A DNA stretch of 64,000 nucleotides from Fratercula arctica (taxonomy: Eukaryota; Chordata; Aves; Charadriiformes; Alcidae): the NCBI GenBank assembly GCA_947846985.1, contig CANTUZ010000003.1, positions 58,848,096-58,912,095 of the forward strand, given 5' to 3'. Under the pieces are notes generated by a model. That model saw only the letters and a program-made list of their open reading frames with translations. It did not search any database and had not been told where the DNA came from. Below, in pieces: positions 10,688 through 24,574 of the stretch. The stretch's first letter is position 1, and the number at the start of each line of letters is the position of its first letter. Position numbers and translations under genes: made by a program.

Positions 10688-13600
10688 CTAAGGGACAGAA
10701 AAAACCAAACCTGGCCCCCTAGGAGATGTTAGGATATTTTACCTCACGTCATTGTAGCAATAAAACCACTCTTTCATCCGAACTCTGCTCGGAAAGCCGT
10801 AGAAGCAGAGTGATACATGCCAACTAAACAACAGAATTACTAAAATCAAATGATACCATAACATACAGAGAAACTTAGTACATATTTCCTCTCATACAAA
10901 AAAAAAAAACCGTACTCATTTTATAAAGAAAAGGAAGCCATGTAAACCTGAAATAAGGGGCTAAAATTATACTACATGGAACAAAAGGCTGCATCCTCTA
11001 TGTAAAAAAAAAAAACCAACAACAATTTCTAGTGCTGAGTTCCCATCCCCTACCAGAAACCATGTTCATTCCTTCAGTTTTATTTACCAACTGTTCCTGT
11101 TGGGACTTTTTTCTTAATAAATGCGTTACTGTTAATTCCCAAGAGTTTTTCACAGCCAGTCTGAAATAGGATGTTAAGGATGTTAATAGGATATATTAAT
11201 GATTGATTCTTTTTCTGCTAGCATAATTTTAAAAAGTGCTCCTCTTCAATACATGGTTCCTGTCCCTATAGTTACATTTTCTGTAAGACACTGGGAAATG
11301 ATCTGTGGAATCAATACCAAACAGCTCTACACACAGAAATAATGGGGGAGGACACTCCAAACATGGTAAAACTTGCTTTAACTTTTGAGGGTTCATTTAT
11401 TCAGGTGTAAAATAAAACAACTGTGATAACAGTGCACAAGACAGTCTGGTATGGGGTTGTTCCCCCACCCCTTTCTTCCTGGATTGAAAAAAAAAAGGCC
11501 AAGAAGCGCTGCTTTAATGTATTTGGACTAACTTCATGCCCGTTGTTTCTAAGTTTATCTATAGGAGTTACACTTGCTTCAGTGTCATCCTTTCTGTATC
11601 TAATCACTATTAGCCAGAGCCCAAGTAGAGATTAATTAGACTCTGTAAAGACTGGTATTTATTATTGCTGCGTCCAACTATTTTTCATCTTCATTTACTT
11701 TATGAACATTTAATAAGCAAGAAAATTCCTTATGGATTTTAATTGAAAGCCTTATTGGGAACTGTTGGGCTTAAAAAAAGCCAAACAACCCAACATATTG
11801 CAACACTGAAAGGTGATCCAAGGCTGGTAATAGCTCAGGTGGCCAAAAAATAAGGCGGCATATGCCTCTGTGACATTTCTGTCTTATCAATCCATTTCTA
11901 AAAGCAATTGAAGTTTTTAATGCAAGAATGAGGTTTGGTTTCAGTTAGTCTAAACTTGAAGTGCATACACAGCCATTTATCACTTATCAATCACTAACAC
12001 TTATCATTTATTGTTTACTAGAAGATTCTATTAAATATATACATGAAATTTTGAAATGTTAATTTGTCTGTTCAATATATCAAAGCAAAGCATTAGGGGA
12101 AAAAAAAAAAAAATAATCACGATATTGGGTCTTCCTACATTTTCTTGAAACCATTGAATGAACCACATCCATCTACTTTTAGGCAATCAGATAATTATAT
12201 TTTAGCACCTGATATACAAATAATCTCACAGCTTTAAAAAGCACAGCATTATAAGCTTTGTAGCCGGGGGGGGGAGAATAAGAAAAAAAAAAGTGAACTT
12301 CAGTTCATTTATTTTATTGGATGTGTTAGCTGTAGCACTTGGAGTGGAAGAGATGCTGGAAAATTGTGTTGCTTAAGGTCTTCCATAATGCTTCAGAAGA
12401 AAACCTTAACACATCCGTGCCGACCAGCCACTCTATCTTCTGTTGCGTGATTGCAGTCTGAAAGCAGCAACAAGCCATATACTTGTTGTTTGCGTAGAAA
12501 CAGCTTTTATAATTTACTCCATTTTACACAAGAAGATTAAGCCTAATCCCTGGGAAGGTGGTGGAGCAGCTCATTCTGGAAACCATTTCCAGACGCTTTA
12601 TGGATGAGAACATTTATTTGCAGCACTCAAAGCTAGTTATTCGTGTCTGCTTTCTCAGCTAAAAAGCAATCTCGTGTAGCACTGAAACTGATCTCTCGCT
12701 AGCCCAAAGCGCTCCGGATGGAAAGCACCTGGAAAAACTCAAATTTTACAGAAAACACAGCAGTTGCCGACAGCCCGGCACCTACAAGCTCACCCAGGCC
12801 AGTGGCTTCCACAGTTCCCTGGGACGTGCAGGACACTCTCCTGTATTTTGGACGCTAGTGTGGATGTCTGTCTCGGGGACCTGCTGGAGGCACAGGCTGT
12901 CCCAAGCCGCTGCAAACTGTCTGCAACTACAACCCCAGCAGTACCTGGACTCACCAGTATCCCTAGGGAAAGAGGTGTCTCCTCCCCAAGTCTGCCAAGC
13001 CCCAAGTTTCAGAGCTCAGTGATTAAACCTTGGGAATGATGACGGTATCAATAAATCCCTGTTGGTGGTCTGCAAGACCCTGCATGACAACCATAAGAGT
13101 TACTACACTGTTGACATAGTCACAGGTAACCAGGGAGTGGAGGACACCAGATGAGACCACTAGGTACCGTCAACAGTTTTTTCCTGTAGCTGGCAAAATC
13201 AAGGAGGTAGATAGAGTTGATGATGGCACCACGGACTGAACGCCACCTCGCCCATTGCGGACTTGCCCACAGTTGAAGGTGGTTAGGCACATACCAGCAG
13301 CAATCAAGGATAGCAGAACTCCACATACAAGGATTCTGCAAAGACTTCGAATGTTGCAGTGAGTGTCTGCAGCAGACTGTTTTGTGCACGTTACTGGTCA
13401 TGCCACACTCCAGCCTCTCTTACAAGCTCATTTCCAGGCTCAAAATATCTTGCCAGCTACAGGGAATCCATCTTGGCCACATTTCCTGCCAGGATCTCAT
13501 TTTCTGCAGTGGTACGCATCTGACAGGGGTGCAAGATGCTGATCATCTGAGCCATCTCCTTGTACAACAGCACTACAACCACCTTAAGTAGGGGCCGGAA

Positions 13601-15034
13601 GGCCTTGCTGCTCTGACATGGCTCTGCGTGGCCAGAGAAGGGAACAACTGATTGCGTGATCTGAAGAGCAGAAGCACCAAACACCGTGGTCTGGGAAAAT
13701 AAACATTGAGGAGAAGGAAGAACCTCCACACTGCCATCCTGACAGTGATTATTGAAATGGATGCTGGCAACTTCCTCTCTTGGACAATGGAAGCACATCA
13801 TGAGAGCACAAGACCTGCTAGAGAGGTTTGCATTATCAAGCAGCAAATCCTCTCAAGATGCCTGTTACGGCAGAACGCAGTCACTGCCTACTCCAGATGG
13901 AGCTGCTCCAAATCAAAGAACATTTAACACCAAAATGAATCTTCTCAGCAGCCTGTACTGGTGACATGAGGAGCTCTGCAAAAATTTGCAGTGCAATTTA
14001 ATGAATACAAAGAAATTTTTACTGTGAACACTGCAACAGGATATTGTATATAGACAAAAGCAAATGAAGTTCTTTTATGTTGTTCTGCTGAAATAAAAAA
14101 AATTCTTACCCAAACTCTCCTGAAGATTTTTTTCCAGGAGACACCCCCAAAGATTTTCTGGTTTTCTGCAGTGTTCCTGGAGAGTTCTCTGCAGAGCATT
14201 ATTTAAAAAAAATATTGGCCATAAAAAATTATAACCTACATAGATTCAACTTAAAACCCAGAAATGTAGGGCTTGAGAGCAGTATCTATTATCATTCACA
14301 GGTTATACTACAAATAATCATTAAAATAACTTTATAAAACATCTTCTAAACATAGACTGAGTACGGGTCATGATTACCAGTAGCAATGGGTGCTAGCAAA
14401 TATATCATATGGTATGCTGCCTAGAGGGAACAGGTTTAGGGATGTGGTGCTGTTAATTTGAAGGCTGAATCAACAGGAGGAAAGTCATATGGAATGAACA
14501 ACATACAAAGCTTGATGCTTCATCTAAATGGACTTCAGAAAAGATAAAGAAGATGGAATAAATCTTAACATCAAAGATTAAAGGTTATGGAGTCTTTTTA
14601 TGGGACAGAATGAACCTCACACCCAGACTGCATATTTTAGGGCTATATAGACACTTCTGTTTGAGGACCTCTATTTGAAAGGACTAAGAAGCCCCTCCTG
14701 AAAACCCACATGAAAACCCCTGTGTATACACTCGGCACAACGGATCAGGATAATGACTTGGAAAGCCATTCAATACAAAAAACATCCGCTTGGAAATTTT
14801 TGACCCTTCTCGTTTCTAACAAGTGTTGTATGGAAATGAGTTTATGATTTCGTGTCAAGGCCCAGACTTGAAAAGAAAAAAAAAAAAAAAAGTAGAAAAA
14901 TATCAAACTTTATTATTCTTTCAGAAAACTGGATTCCAAAGCCAAGGATCTGCTTTAAAAATGCCACCCCCCACCTCAAATACATCAGAGTTTGTTATAA
15001 GAAAAACATAAATATGGTGAAGTGAACTCCTTAC
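10688..15034. other. Intergenic or intronic stretch left of ZC2HC1B
   Basis: Mostly AT-rich DNA with poly(A) tracts and no clear exon. If the segments at 10090-10687 belong to ZC2HC1B, this is an intron; otherwise the short last coding exon of ZC2HC1B should lie here and I could not place it. About 12760-13960 on the plus strand contains several broken coding-like stretches that could be a decayed pseudogene of unknown origin. Confidence 0.35.
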
Positions 15035-18000
15035 CTGGCCCAGGTTTGACTGTATTGGCACCTTCTTGTACTCTCTTCTGAAAGGATAACACAGCAGTTG
15101 TTACGGTTGGGGGTTTTCTCTGAGTCACTGGTTGCTTGCCCTAGTAAAAGAAGATGCGCAATCCACACTCTGCTCTGGCAAGTTACGGAACCTGGTGACA
15201 ACTCTCCAAATTGCTGTTGAAGCACTGCTAGGAAGGAATAGGAAAAAAAGGTGCACCCCCTCCCACCTGGAAGCCATTTTTCCTGCCCAAAATAGGTAAG
15301 AGAGTAATAAGATTTTCAAATATCTTCCAAAAGAAATACAAAAATCGGTACTCTCCTAAAGGAACTGTTTATTTTTTTTTTTTTCTATAATAAAATAGGA
15401 GCTCACTTCAAGACACTGCCAACTACCTCCACTTTTCTGTTTCCCTAAAGGGGCTTAGCCCTTTGGCCTTGTGTCTAGAGACCAGGGAGTAAATCAGCTA
15501 CGCATTTGCAGGGAAGAGCAAACCTGCCAACAGTGGGGAGCCCTAATGAACAGGAAGAGCTTTCTCTGTATATTGCAAAAGCTGCCAGGTTTCTGCTTCC
15601 CTGCAGCTGTTACCCTGGAAGCGCAGAAGAGTCTGAAGAAATTGTTGTCCAACTTTTTCGTACGATCATATTCTGTCCCTTTTTATATCAGACAAAGGGC
15701 TCCAGTTTTGGGGACCTCCCTAGCTGATGTTCAGCGTGTACCTTCTCTTAACAATTCACCAGCTTCCTTGGAGTCTTAAGATTTATATTAATATAGGTCT
15801 TTACCCACCATAAACTACAGTTTGGCAAATCTGCCTCTGCGACAAGACAAGTGTGACTGTGTTTGCTTACCAAAGCCTGTCTGGTGGTCTTTGCAGCAAA
15901 GGCACGGTGGGCAGCTTGTTCTTCACAAAACTTCATGTGCCTCTGTGCTGCAGTCTCATTAAATCTTCGTGAGCAGTGTGGACACTGAATATAGTCTGAT
16001 CATGAGAACAGAACAACTTGTGTCACAGTTTATACACTACGGGAGAAGAATTGCCCTGCTCTACTGGAGCATTCAAGATGTAGTTCAAAACCTGGCTCCA
16101 TCAGCAGGTGACCACAGTGAGTTCCTATAAGCTCCTGAAGTACAAACTTTGGAGAACTTCAAAACCCTCCTCTAGAAAAAGCACTCGGGATCCCAAAATA
16201 CATGCTTACAGTATTAACCCAACAAACAGTGATTGCTTTCAGAAATAAATCCCTGGGGATTAATAAAAGCAGATTTTATTATCTTTGTCCTATTCCCACC
16301 CCCAACCCCACAATTAACAAATCTGCAGAAAAAGCGATATTTAGAAATTCCTTGAGTAGTCTAAGCCAATGATTTTAAGACTACTTTTGCAGACTGGTCA
16401 CTAAGATTGTTAGTTGTTTTCGCAAAATCTGTTTCCTTAAGAAGTTGTGCCCCAGCAGGTGAGGCGCATCCAAGAGCCAGGTTTCTGGATGCGGAGCAGC
16501 ACTGTGAAGAACACACCGCAGTGCTTCCTAGAGTCCTTTTTCACAGGGTTATAGTCCTGATTCTGCTAAAAGCTGCTCAGCTACATTTATCACTGGTGGA
16601 GTCCTACTTGTTTCAATGAATGGTTGGTGCTTGGGGTCAACACAGTCACATTCAGCCCTCGCATTGCCCTTGCCATCCTCAGACCCTTCCTCCCTGCCCA
16701 GTGCCTTTTACAAAAGCAGACCAAGTGTCCTTATCATAGTATTACAGATATAGCATCTTTACAAATCATTTCTCCCTGTAACAGCCCAGAAAAGGTGGCC
16801 CAGGCAGCCACCTAAAGCCAGCCCCAGAGCAGCAGCATGAGCAAAATGGTTCTGAAGACAGGAGGGGAGGACGAGAGAGGGCAGATGCCCAGCTTTGGGG
16901 GGCTGGCAGGGGGACCTGGCACTTTAGGGGAAAAGAGGGAGCCTTTGGGCTCTATTTGGAGGAGGAAGAGAGGGAAGGGAAATCTCTCTCTCCCTTCTCC
17001 CCACAATCCATGTGCTTTCTCTCCAAGCCTGCAGGACAGGATATACATCCTCACTAGGCCCCTCAGCAATTTGTCATTCCTAAAAAGCAGTTCTCCAATT
17101 CCTTTCCCCACAACTACCACTGCTCTTGCACAACTTGGTTTCCTCCAAGAGGGAGAAGGAAAGGGAGGGGTCTGCTCTTAGAGTCGGTGGAGTCAGACAA
17201 GAAATAACAGAGTCATTAAAGAATTCAGCAGTGGAAATTCAGAGAGGAGCTTGACCCCAATCAAGGAAGGAAGATGTGTCCCGCTGCTTATACCACATTG
17301 GTGTCATCTAGAGGAGGAGAAAGGCTGGAATCACGGCAGCTGGTTTTGCTATCAGTCGTGAATTCCTGCTTTGGAAGTGAGCCCAGAGAGCCCCCCTTTC
17401 CCCCTCCCTCTGCCTCCCTCACGCAGGCGAGATTCCACTGAGATGTTCCATAAATTGCTCCCACGTTTCATAAATCACATATCGTGAGAAATACTGGCTC
17501 TACGTGGGTTTTTTTGGATCTGTAACTTCCAACACAGTGAGCTCTATGCAGAGACCACACCTGGTATTAGTAGTAAACCAGACCAGCCTTTTTCTAACTG
17601 GCTTCCCCTAACTACACAGGAGAAGGGGACAGTGGAAAGCCACCACATGGGAATGCGGAACCCTCTATGCACTACAGTTGCTTTGAATGGTGAGGGGATG
17701 TATTTCACCCTCTGTTACACGCTGGTACAGCCTGTGCTACAACACAGGCATCCCGACCCTCCTCCCAAAGCACTGTCTATATCAGACCCCAAACTTGCTG
17801 CCTTTAAAAAGGTACAGTTAGTTTTCTGTTCCTTCCCACCACCTCTGCATTGCAGTCCTACTCACTTTAAGCCAAGAAATACAGCTGAAAATTAGAGAGT
17901 ACAGAGGGAATTAATGTTCACGTTGTGCTGTGCTGGGGGGGGTGCAAAACTGAAGCCCAGCTGTGGGCAATGAGAGGTCACTGCTTTACCAATGACCAGT

Positions 18001-21000
18001 ATGAGAACATTAAGAAGATAAAGTAGACCACAAACCTGGATTGATGCTTGGTGGGGGAGGAGGCGGAAGAGGGCGGCCCTCCTTCAGAGCTTTTGTGACC
18101 TGCTTGGCTGATTGAACAGTATTGATAAAATCCTCATGGTGCTGCCTCCAGTTAGATTTCTTCTCTGGCTGTTTCTGTAATGGAAAAAAAAGGAAGACAC
18201 AAACTACATTTCCCCCTTGCAATGGACAGAGAAAAATCTTAGACTGAGGGTTCTTCCTTTCTGAGGGAAAGGAAAAACATTACAAACAAAAGCAGCGTGC
18301 TTTCTTTGAAAGGCACAGGAAAGCTGGTTTAGCCCTTTGCTGTCTATTGACAGCACCAGAAGATGGATAAAAGAAAAATGCTCTCCAACAATACACCCTG
18401 GTCATGGCAGACCAAAAGGTGCTTAAGAGGGAATAGAAAAGACACTGTGACCAACGCCTTCCCTTCTCCTACACTTGTCAGATTCTTCTTCTTGCTTTAA
18501 ACCTTTGTGTGCTTCTTTTTCTTTCTACAACTGATTTTAAAGGACATATTACAATGGCAGTCTGCATGGATACCATATCAGTAGTGATCTGGCATCTCTG
18601 GGTAAAATTGTACACACAGAGGTCCATGCATATTCCCCACTTCCCCAACAATGCATGAAAAAAACTTGTTCCAGTAAGAGCTTAAGCCTCTTCCCCTCAA
18701 GCTCTGTGAATATGTTCAGTTTAAATGCACTTTTAAACCTTTGGGTTCAATAGCAGTGAATCTCCGTAGCTCCGCAGACTGGGGGCTACTGACAGCTCCC
18801 AGGTTCGACCTGGGGCGCTGATGCACCAGCCATCTTGGATCACGCTCTCTTTTAGATTTAAGCGAAGAGGAAGCTGTCAGAGACTCACGTAGTCTTTAAA
18901 ATACATACACGAACATTTCCTAGAGGAGGAGAGACGCTCATGTGCCCAGAGCAGTCATGACACCTACTGGTTTGGGTTCTTAACGGAGAAATATTCTCAA
19001 ACGCTAGCAGCACAGGGAGGGGGAGGAAAGACTTTGGCACTCAGTCAAGCACATATGTGAGACTCATCCACAATATCCAGGCTTTGTCCCCAGAGGAAAC
19101 AACAGCATTACTGAATGAAAGACTTCATATGGAGGTAACACCCACGCTTCAATTTTAACTATTACCTTTTGTGGGGGCTGCTTCTTCACAGTGGTGATTT
19201 CTGTTCCCCGCAGTCTCTGTTTCAAAGAGCTGAAGGGCTTGCGCTTCTTGTTGAAGACCGTCTTGCATATCGGCTCGTGTCTCAGCTGGGATGCAAAGAA
19301 ACACAGTCGTTTATGGGTTGAAGTCATGCTTTGCTCATGATGCTTCCTTACCCAGGCTTTAAAATTACTTCTATTCAGGAGCGGGGAGCTGAAGCTGTAT
19401 TTATTTTGGGGTCAGTTTGACTCCTGAAGGACTTCAACAAAACTTTAAAAAGCTGTCCAAGTACAGCTGCAGTTCGACACAAATAAGACATAGAAGCCAT
19501 TTCCAGTTTGTTCTGCTTGGGGACATGCTGGAAGACAGCACAAATAATGACTTGCAGAGAGGAACAGACTGGGTCTGTGAACAGGAACAATCCCCTTGGA
19601 CTTCTCCTTCCCCACCCTCTGCCCTGGGTTTTCTTTCTTTCTCGGTTAAGAGGGAGAAGGGACTGATCCTGTTCAAGGGGCCGATATTTATGATATTAGC
19701 TATTTGAGTTTAGGTAAGTATTCCGGACGGGGGCTCCCCTGACAAACAGCAGCACCACTGGAACAGCGGCAGCCCTGGGCTGAAAGGGAGCAGCTGCTTT
19801 ACCAGCACACCCAGCCCCACAACTCCCAAGGAAAAGCAGGGATGCCACCCGCAGCTGAAAGCACAGGGAAATTTTAGATGGGTAGATAGATATCCAGTGC
19901 CGAATTTGTGGAAGAGCCATGCCTCGCAACAAAGGAGGTTTTAAGACTTAGAAGCGCCTCAGATTTTAGCATTGACCACAGGATGGCCAGCCCCTTTGCG
20001 AGGAACACTGTAAAAGCCAGGGCCAAGCTTCCTCCTCTCTCTTGTGCTGTGGATCACACCTATTTGAGCCCACCCACAGCTGGTAAATTAAAGAGCCCGT
20101 GGCTATCTTCCTTTGGTCACTTCCCCCTTCCTGTTCTCAGTTACTCTGCTTGATCCTCTCATTGATTTCTCTCCGCCATCCACTCTCTTGCCCCTATGCC
20201 ATCCACTCTGAGTTAAGCAGCAGCCTTTGGTTACAGCTCGGCTGGGCCAAGAAGCAGCTCCTACCACAGCAGACGTTCCTACATCCTCATTCCCCTTTGA
20301 ACTTTTCTACTCATGTGCTTCAGGTCCTTATCTTCTCTTTCTGGACATCTTTGACAGGAAACTTGAGAGGAGGAGTCCTCTGCAGGACCGAGCAGGCAGC
20401 AGGTAGCTGTCTTGCTCACCAAAGAGCACACCAGTCCTGCATCATCGGGGCACAGAGAGGCATTACAGGACTTGTATCCCACGCTAGTCATAGTGACAAG
20501 AAACTTCCCGCCTCCCTGAAAACATAGATAGCCGTCTTTTCAAATGATTTGGCTGGATTAAACCATCATGTTCTTCATGTATCGGGTCTGAGATACCAAA
20601 TGTGGGACTACTAACATGGGGTAGTTCCACCTTTGTCTCAGTGCTCATAGTTACTCAGCTTCCAGTGCATTTTTCTTATTTTTTTTTTCCTTTTTTTTTC
20701 TGAATCAGTTTTTAGTTCTGTCGCAGCGCTGATCTGATCTACCACAGAGCCGCGGGATCAGTAATGCAAACTGCGGAGGGGAGGGGTGGGTGCAGAGCCC
20801 CCCCCTCCCCTTGGCAGAAAAACCCCCGCGGTCGGGTTGTGCCGGGCAAACTGTGCAGCCACCCATTTAGTTGGTAATCCCGGGGATCAGGGAGGTCAGG
20901 GGGAATCTTTTCATTCACTTCAGCAGGCTTTGGAACAGAGCCTGGTGCCTGCATTGTGCTGTCAAAGGGACTACTTATCAGATGGTTTATTAGTCTATTT

Positions 21001-21457
21001 TTCCCAGGAAGCCTGAAATAACAAATTCCGCCTAGAAACCTGGAACACAAAGGAAGCTTCAGGTTAGTAATTTACGTCTCACCAAGAGATAATATGTTAT
21101 TTTAAATGCAATATATAGTAAACATCTGGTTTTGGACAAGCAGGTAAATTAAGATAGTGCAAGATTGCAGATTAAGTCACAATATTTCTGTGGGCATTCG
21201 TTAATTCTCTAATCAAATTCACCAATGAAAGCAGTCACTAGATCATTTGCTCGTTTAAACACGCGTTCAACCCATTTCTCTACTAGCAGCCACCTCCTCC
21301 TTCCCCAGCGCTCACCACCGCTTCCAGCTAAACGCATTGACATTCCCATTTAAAAAAAAAAAAAAAGAAGTAAAAAAAAAATTTTGCTTTACCAGAACAT
21401 CTGGCGCAAAATGTCTTCCACAGGTTGTACACGGAGCCAGATCTTGCCTTTGGGCAG
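15035..21457 (-). CDS. ZC2HC1B: ZC2HC1B (FAM164B), zinc finger C2HC-containing protein, five internal exons
   Basis: Exons on the minus strand: 21457-21393, 19285-19166, 18174-18036, 15995-15871 and 15140-15035. Each has AG/GT borders, and the phases fit (in-phases 1,0,0,1,0; out-phases 0,0,1,0,1). About 185 residues are visible. The first C2HC finger is split over two exons (CTTCGRHFAPDVL then LRHEPIC). It is followed by KRKPFSSLKQRL, the SNWRQHHEDFINTVQSAKQ segment, a proline run (PLPPPPPPS), then the second finger (CPHCSRRFNETAAQRHMKFC). This order matches the ZC2HC1 family, and its place beside LTV1 and PLAGL1 supports the B paralogue. The role is unknown; the two C2HC modules should each bind zinc. 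Exon 1 with the start codon and the last coding exon are not securely found. A donor at about 22229 (GCAG|gtaagg) has the right phase and open frame for a first exon but is weakly supported. Confidence 0.88.
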
Positions 21458-22376
21458 CTGTGTAAAATCCAAACCATGCAAGAGTCTCAGTTACACAGTA
21501 CAGGACAGCGCGACGACAGCAGCGTTGGCGTTGGGACTCAGCCCTGGCTGAAACACTATTTCTTTGTCAGAAAGGGACGGCTACAGCCATGTGCCTGGGC
21601 TCCCCTTTGCACAACTGCCTTGTTTTATCTCGTTCCTACGAAGCACAAGCGCTCCTTTACTACGCTGGCCCGCTTTTTGTTTTCCACATGACTGCTCAGG
21701 TATGTCCTTTCACAACAGCATCACGGTTGGGTGAGGAGATGATGGAAGCATACTGAGGTGTATCGCCACCTAAATGCTGGGAGCTGGGCTGGAAAGCAAG
21801 AGCAGGCAATCTGCACCCAGATTTATTCCATTTCCGTTGGAAGTCATCTGGAGCTGGCGATGCCCCGTAATGGCTCAGGGCACTCTCAAGTGTGACACAA
21901 TCTTCATTCTTAAAATAGAACGTTTCCATGACGTGCTTAAGCAGCATTCCAAGATGATCTTACTTTGTAGGTGTCGAATTTGTGGGGTTTTTTTGTTTGT
22001 TTTTAAATCAGTGATCTTTTTTTTTTTTAAATAGGTTTTTAAGTTACATGGGAAATAGTTTTAAGCCTTTCTGACTCCAATGGCAGTCACATATACTCAT
22101 TTCAGAGCAGCGACATTACTTGTATTAACAAAAACAGCTTTTAGGAAAACTTGAACAATAACAAAGAGCCTTTTTTGTGAGACTTGTAACCTACAGAGGG
22201 AAAGAGTTCTCATTTAAGCGTTCCTTACCTGCTCTTGCTGAAACAAAAGAAATCCTTGTCTGGCTGAGCAGCAGCAGGTGTGCAACTGCTTTCGTTTCTA
22301 CCTTTTCCTTCAGATTATACCATACTCCAAGGCACAGAGTTAAGGTTACCATAGCATTCCACTCATTACAAGCCAC

Positions 22377-24574
22377 AAAGCGAATCTAAAATGTTTTTGA
22401 CTCTTATTCTATTGCCGCTGTTTAAATGTCTTTCCATTTCTGCTCCCATGTAACATCTTTCTGTGTGTCTGTGCTTAGTCTGGACTATACTCTTCATTTC
22501 AAGTGTCTTCCTCTGCCTCCCCCCTCTCTTTTACTCTGTTCTCATCCCTTCAAGGTTTTGACTGGTATACAGGGTTTTTTTTGTTTTGTTTTGTTTTTTA
22601 AAAAAAAGAAATCTAGGTACAAACACAATATCACTGAATCAGCAATGAGAAATCAGGAAAAAGGACAATGTGCCACAGAAGATTAGTTACTTTAGATATG
22701 TACAACAGCAGATGAGTTAAGTGCTAGTAAAGAACACGTGCATTGGCTTTAGTAAAAGATTTTCCTTTCCAGTAAATCACAAAATCACATTCCATCCAAA
22801 CCACTGAACAGCTTCTGTTACTCACTTGTCCCATTTAACTCTTTTCCTGGCATCTGACTCATCTCAATAGAATGGTTTCTCAAATTCCCACTTCTGCGTT
22901 GTTGTCAGGAGTGGAGAGTACTAGGTGATCAGTCTTCATGACTCAAAAGCTCACAATTCAAGTTACCATGCATCAGCAATTACATAATAATTATGACACA
23001 GGCAGACCCTGTTTAATCCTGTAAAACATATGAAAACTAGTACAGATATCAGCTAAATGACAACCCTGAAACTTGTTCTAAGCTTACAGACGATTTCTAC
23101 TTACTTGGTTAACAGACTCTTTAACAATTTTAGAAAATTAAGGCTTAATCTAGATATGAGTACTGTGTTGACTGAGCAGTGATCAAGAGACTTGTAGACC
23201 TAATTGCCTGTTTATTCCCTTCTCCAAAGCCATGTTACTTTATCAATTAAAATATATTACAAAAGCCTTCTTCCACTAAAAAGAAGTACTTTGAATTGTT
23301 TCTTTCTGTACATTAAAAGGCCTCATCAGTCCTCCTGCTAGCTTGTCTCCATCTAGTATTCACACAACTACTTAAGGAATATTTGAGATGCTTTGAATTT
23401 AGTAGTAGTCAAGCCACTCTACTGATGTGTTGGTTACTGTGTTCCTTACCAGTAAAATGGTTAACTTTGCACCCAAAGGCAGAAGGTTGCTCAGTCTATA
23501 GTCCTAAAGATCTAAAGCTGAGGGTTTGTTATGAATACAGAAGGATTCAGAACGATTGACTACAAATCCTATTCATGTCATTCACATGTATGGACCCGTC
23601 ACTATCAGAATAACTCACATGTGCAGTACAGAAATTTAAGATCACACCAAGCCTGAAGATACTGGCCCTCTGCTCATCTTCAGAAAGTCTGTGCCACAGT
23701 TAGGGTGGGTCATAAGTTTCTATTTCTATGAAATCAAACTGAATGCAAGACCTGAAGAATAATATTTTATGAAACTCAAGACAATGGCTATCTGCAACAT
23801 ACAGTATTTTTCTAAGTATCTGCTGTTTTGTTTGCCATACTACTCAGACCGAGTACTTTCAGCAAAGCTGATTTTGGCGTCAATAGTCAGGGTCACTGAC
23901 TACTGCAACACTTGTTGTGACAAATTTTATTTGCTAAGAAATGCAAAACTCAGGTTAGGTAACAGGGATGTCTACCTGCACAACGGCTTTTCAGACACCT
24001 CTGTTTACAAAAGGTAATTTTACAACTTTCATAATAGTACCCAAACAATAAATAACCAACCCAGAAGAACTAAGGAGTGGGTGAAAACTCCTTGACTTAC
24101 AAAACTGTGCTATATCAAGGCACTGTATTTAACCATCAGTATAAGGGAGAGAAGACATAAATGGATATATTGCTTTGTAAACTGAAATAATTTAATAGAA
24201 GAATCTAATCAGATCACATCTGTAGTATTCTGCTGATTTGCTGAATACATACAACAAATATATATATATATATATATATAAAACTTGTCCGGTCATAGCT
24301 TGTAAGAAAAATAATTTTTATGTATTTTTAATACATTTCTACTTTAATGAAACTTTGCAACAGATGCCACGTCACTCATGACAGAATAGACATCACTAAC
24401 ACATTGTTTTATGTGTAGCTTCATTTCAGAAAGAATAACAAATTACTGGTTCTTGTTACTGTAATATCTGAATAACCCTCTTTGTGCATGACTGGCAAAG
24501 CTATGAGTTACCAGTTCCCTTCTCAACACAAGTGAAAACTTAAGGATGTTTCCAGAGTAAGTTCCTCAGTTTCA
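22377..24574. other. Intergenic stretch between ZC2HC1B and LTV1, with LTV1 3' UTR
   Basis: AT-rich with no sustained coding frame. A minus-strand AATAAA (plus TTTATT at 23926-23931) about 650 bases past the LTV1 stop is a candidate LTV1 poly(A) signal. A (TA)n microsatellite lies at 24258-24280. Confidence 0.4.
24258..24280. repeat. (TA)n microsatellite
   Basis: About 11 uninterrupted TA units, in the likely 3' flank or 3' UTR of LTV1. Confidence 0.9.

Noticed and set aside
20739..21050. Minus-strand frame of about 100 codons in a GC-rich patch
   Set aside because: It lies in the intron between two ZC2HC1B exons, has no splice signals that fit, and matches nothing I know.
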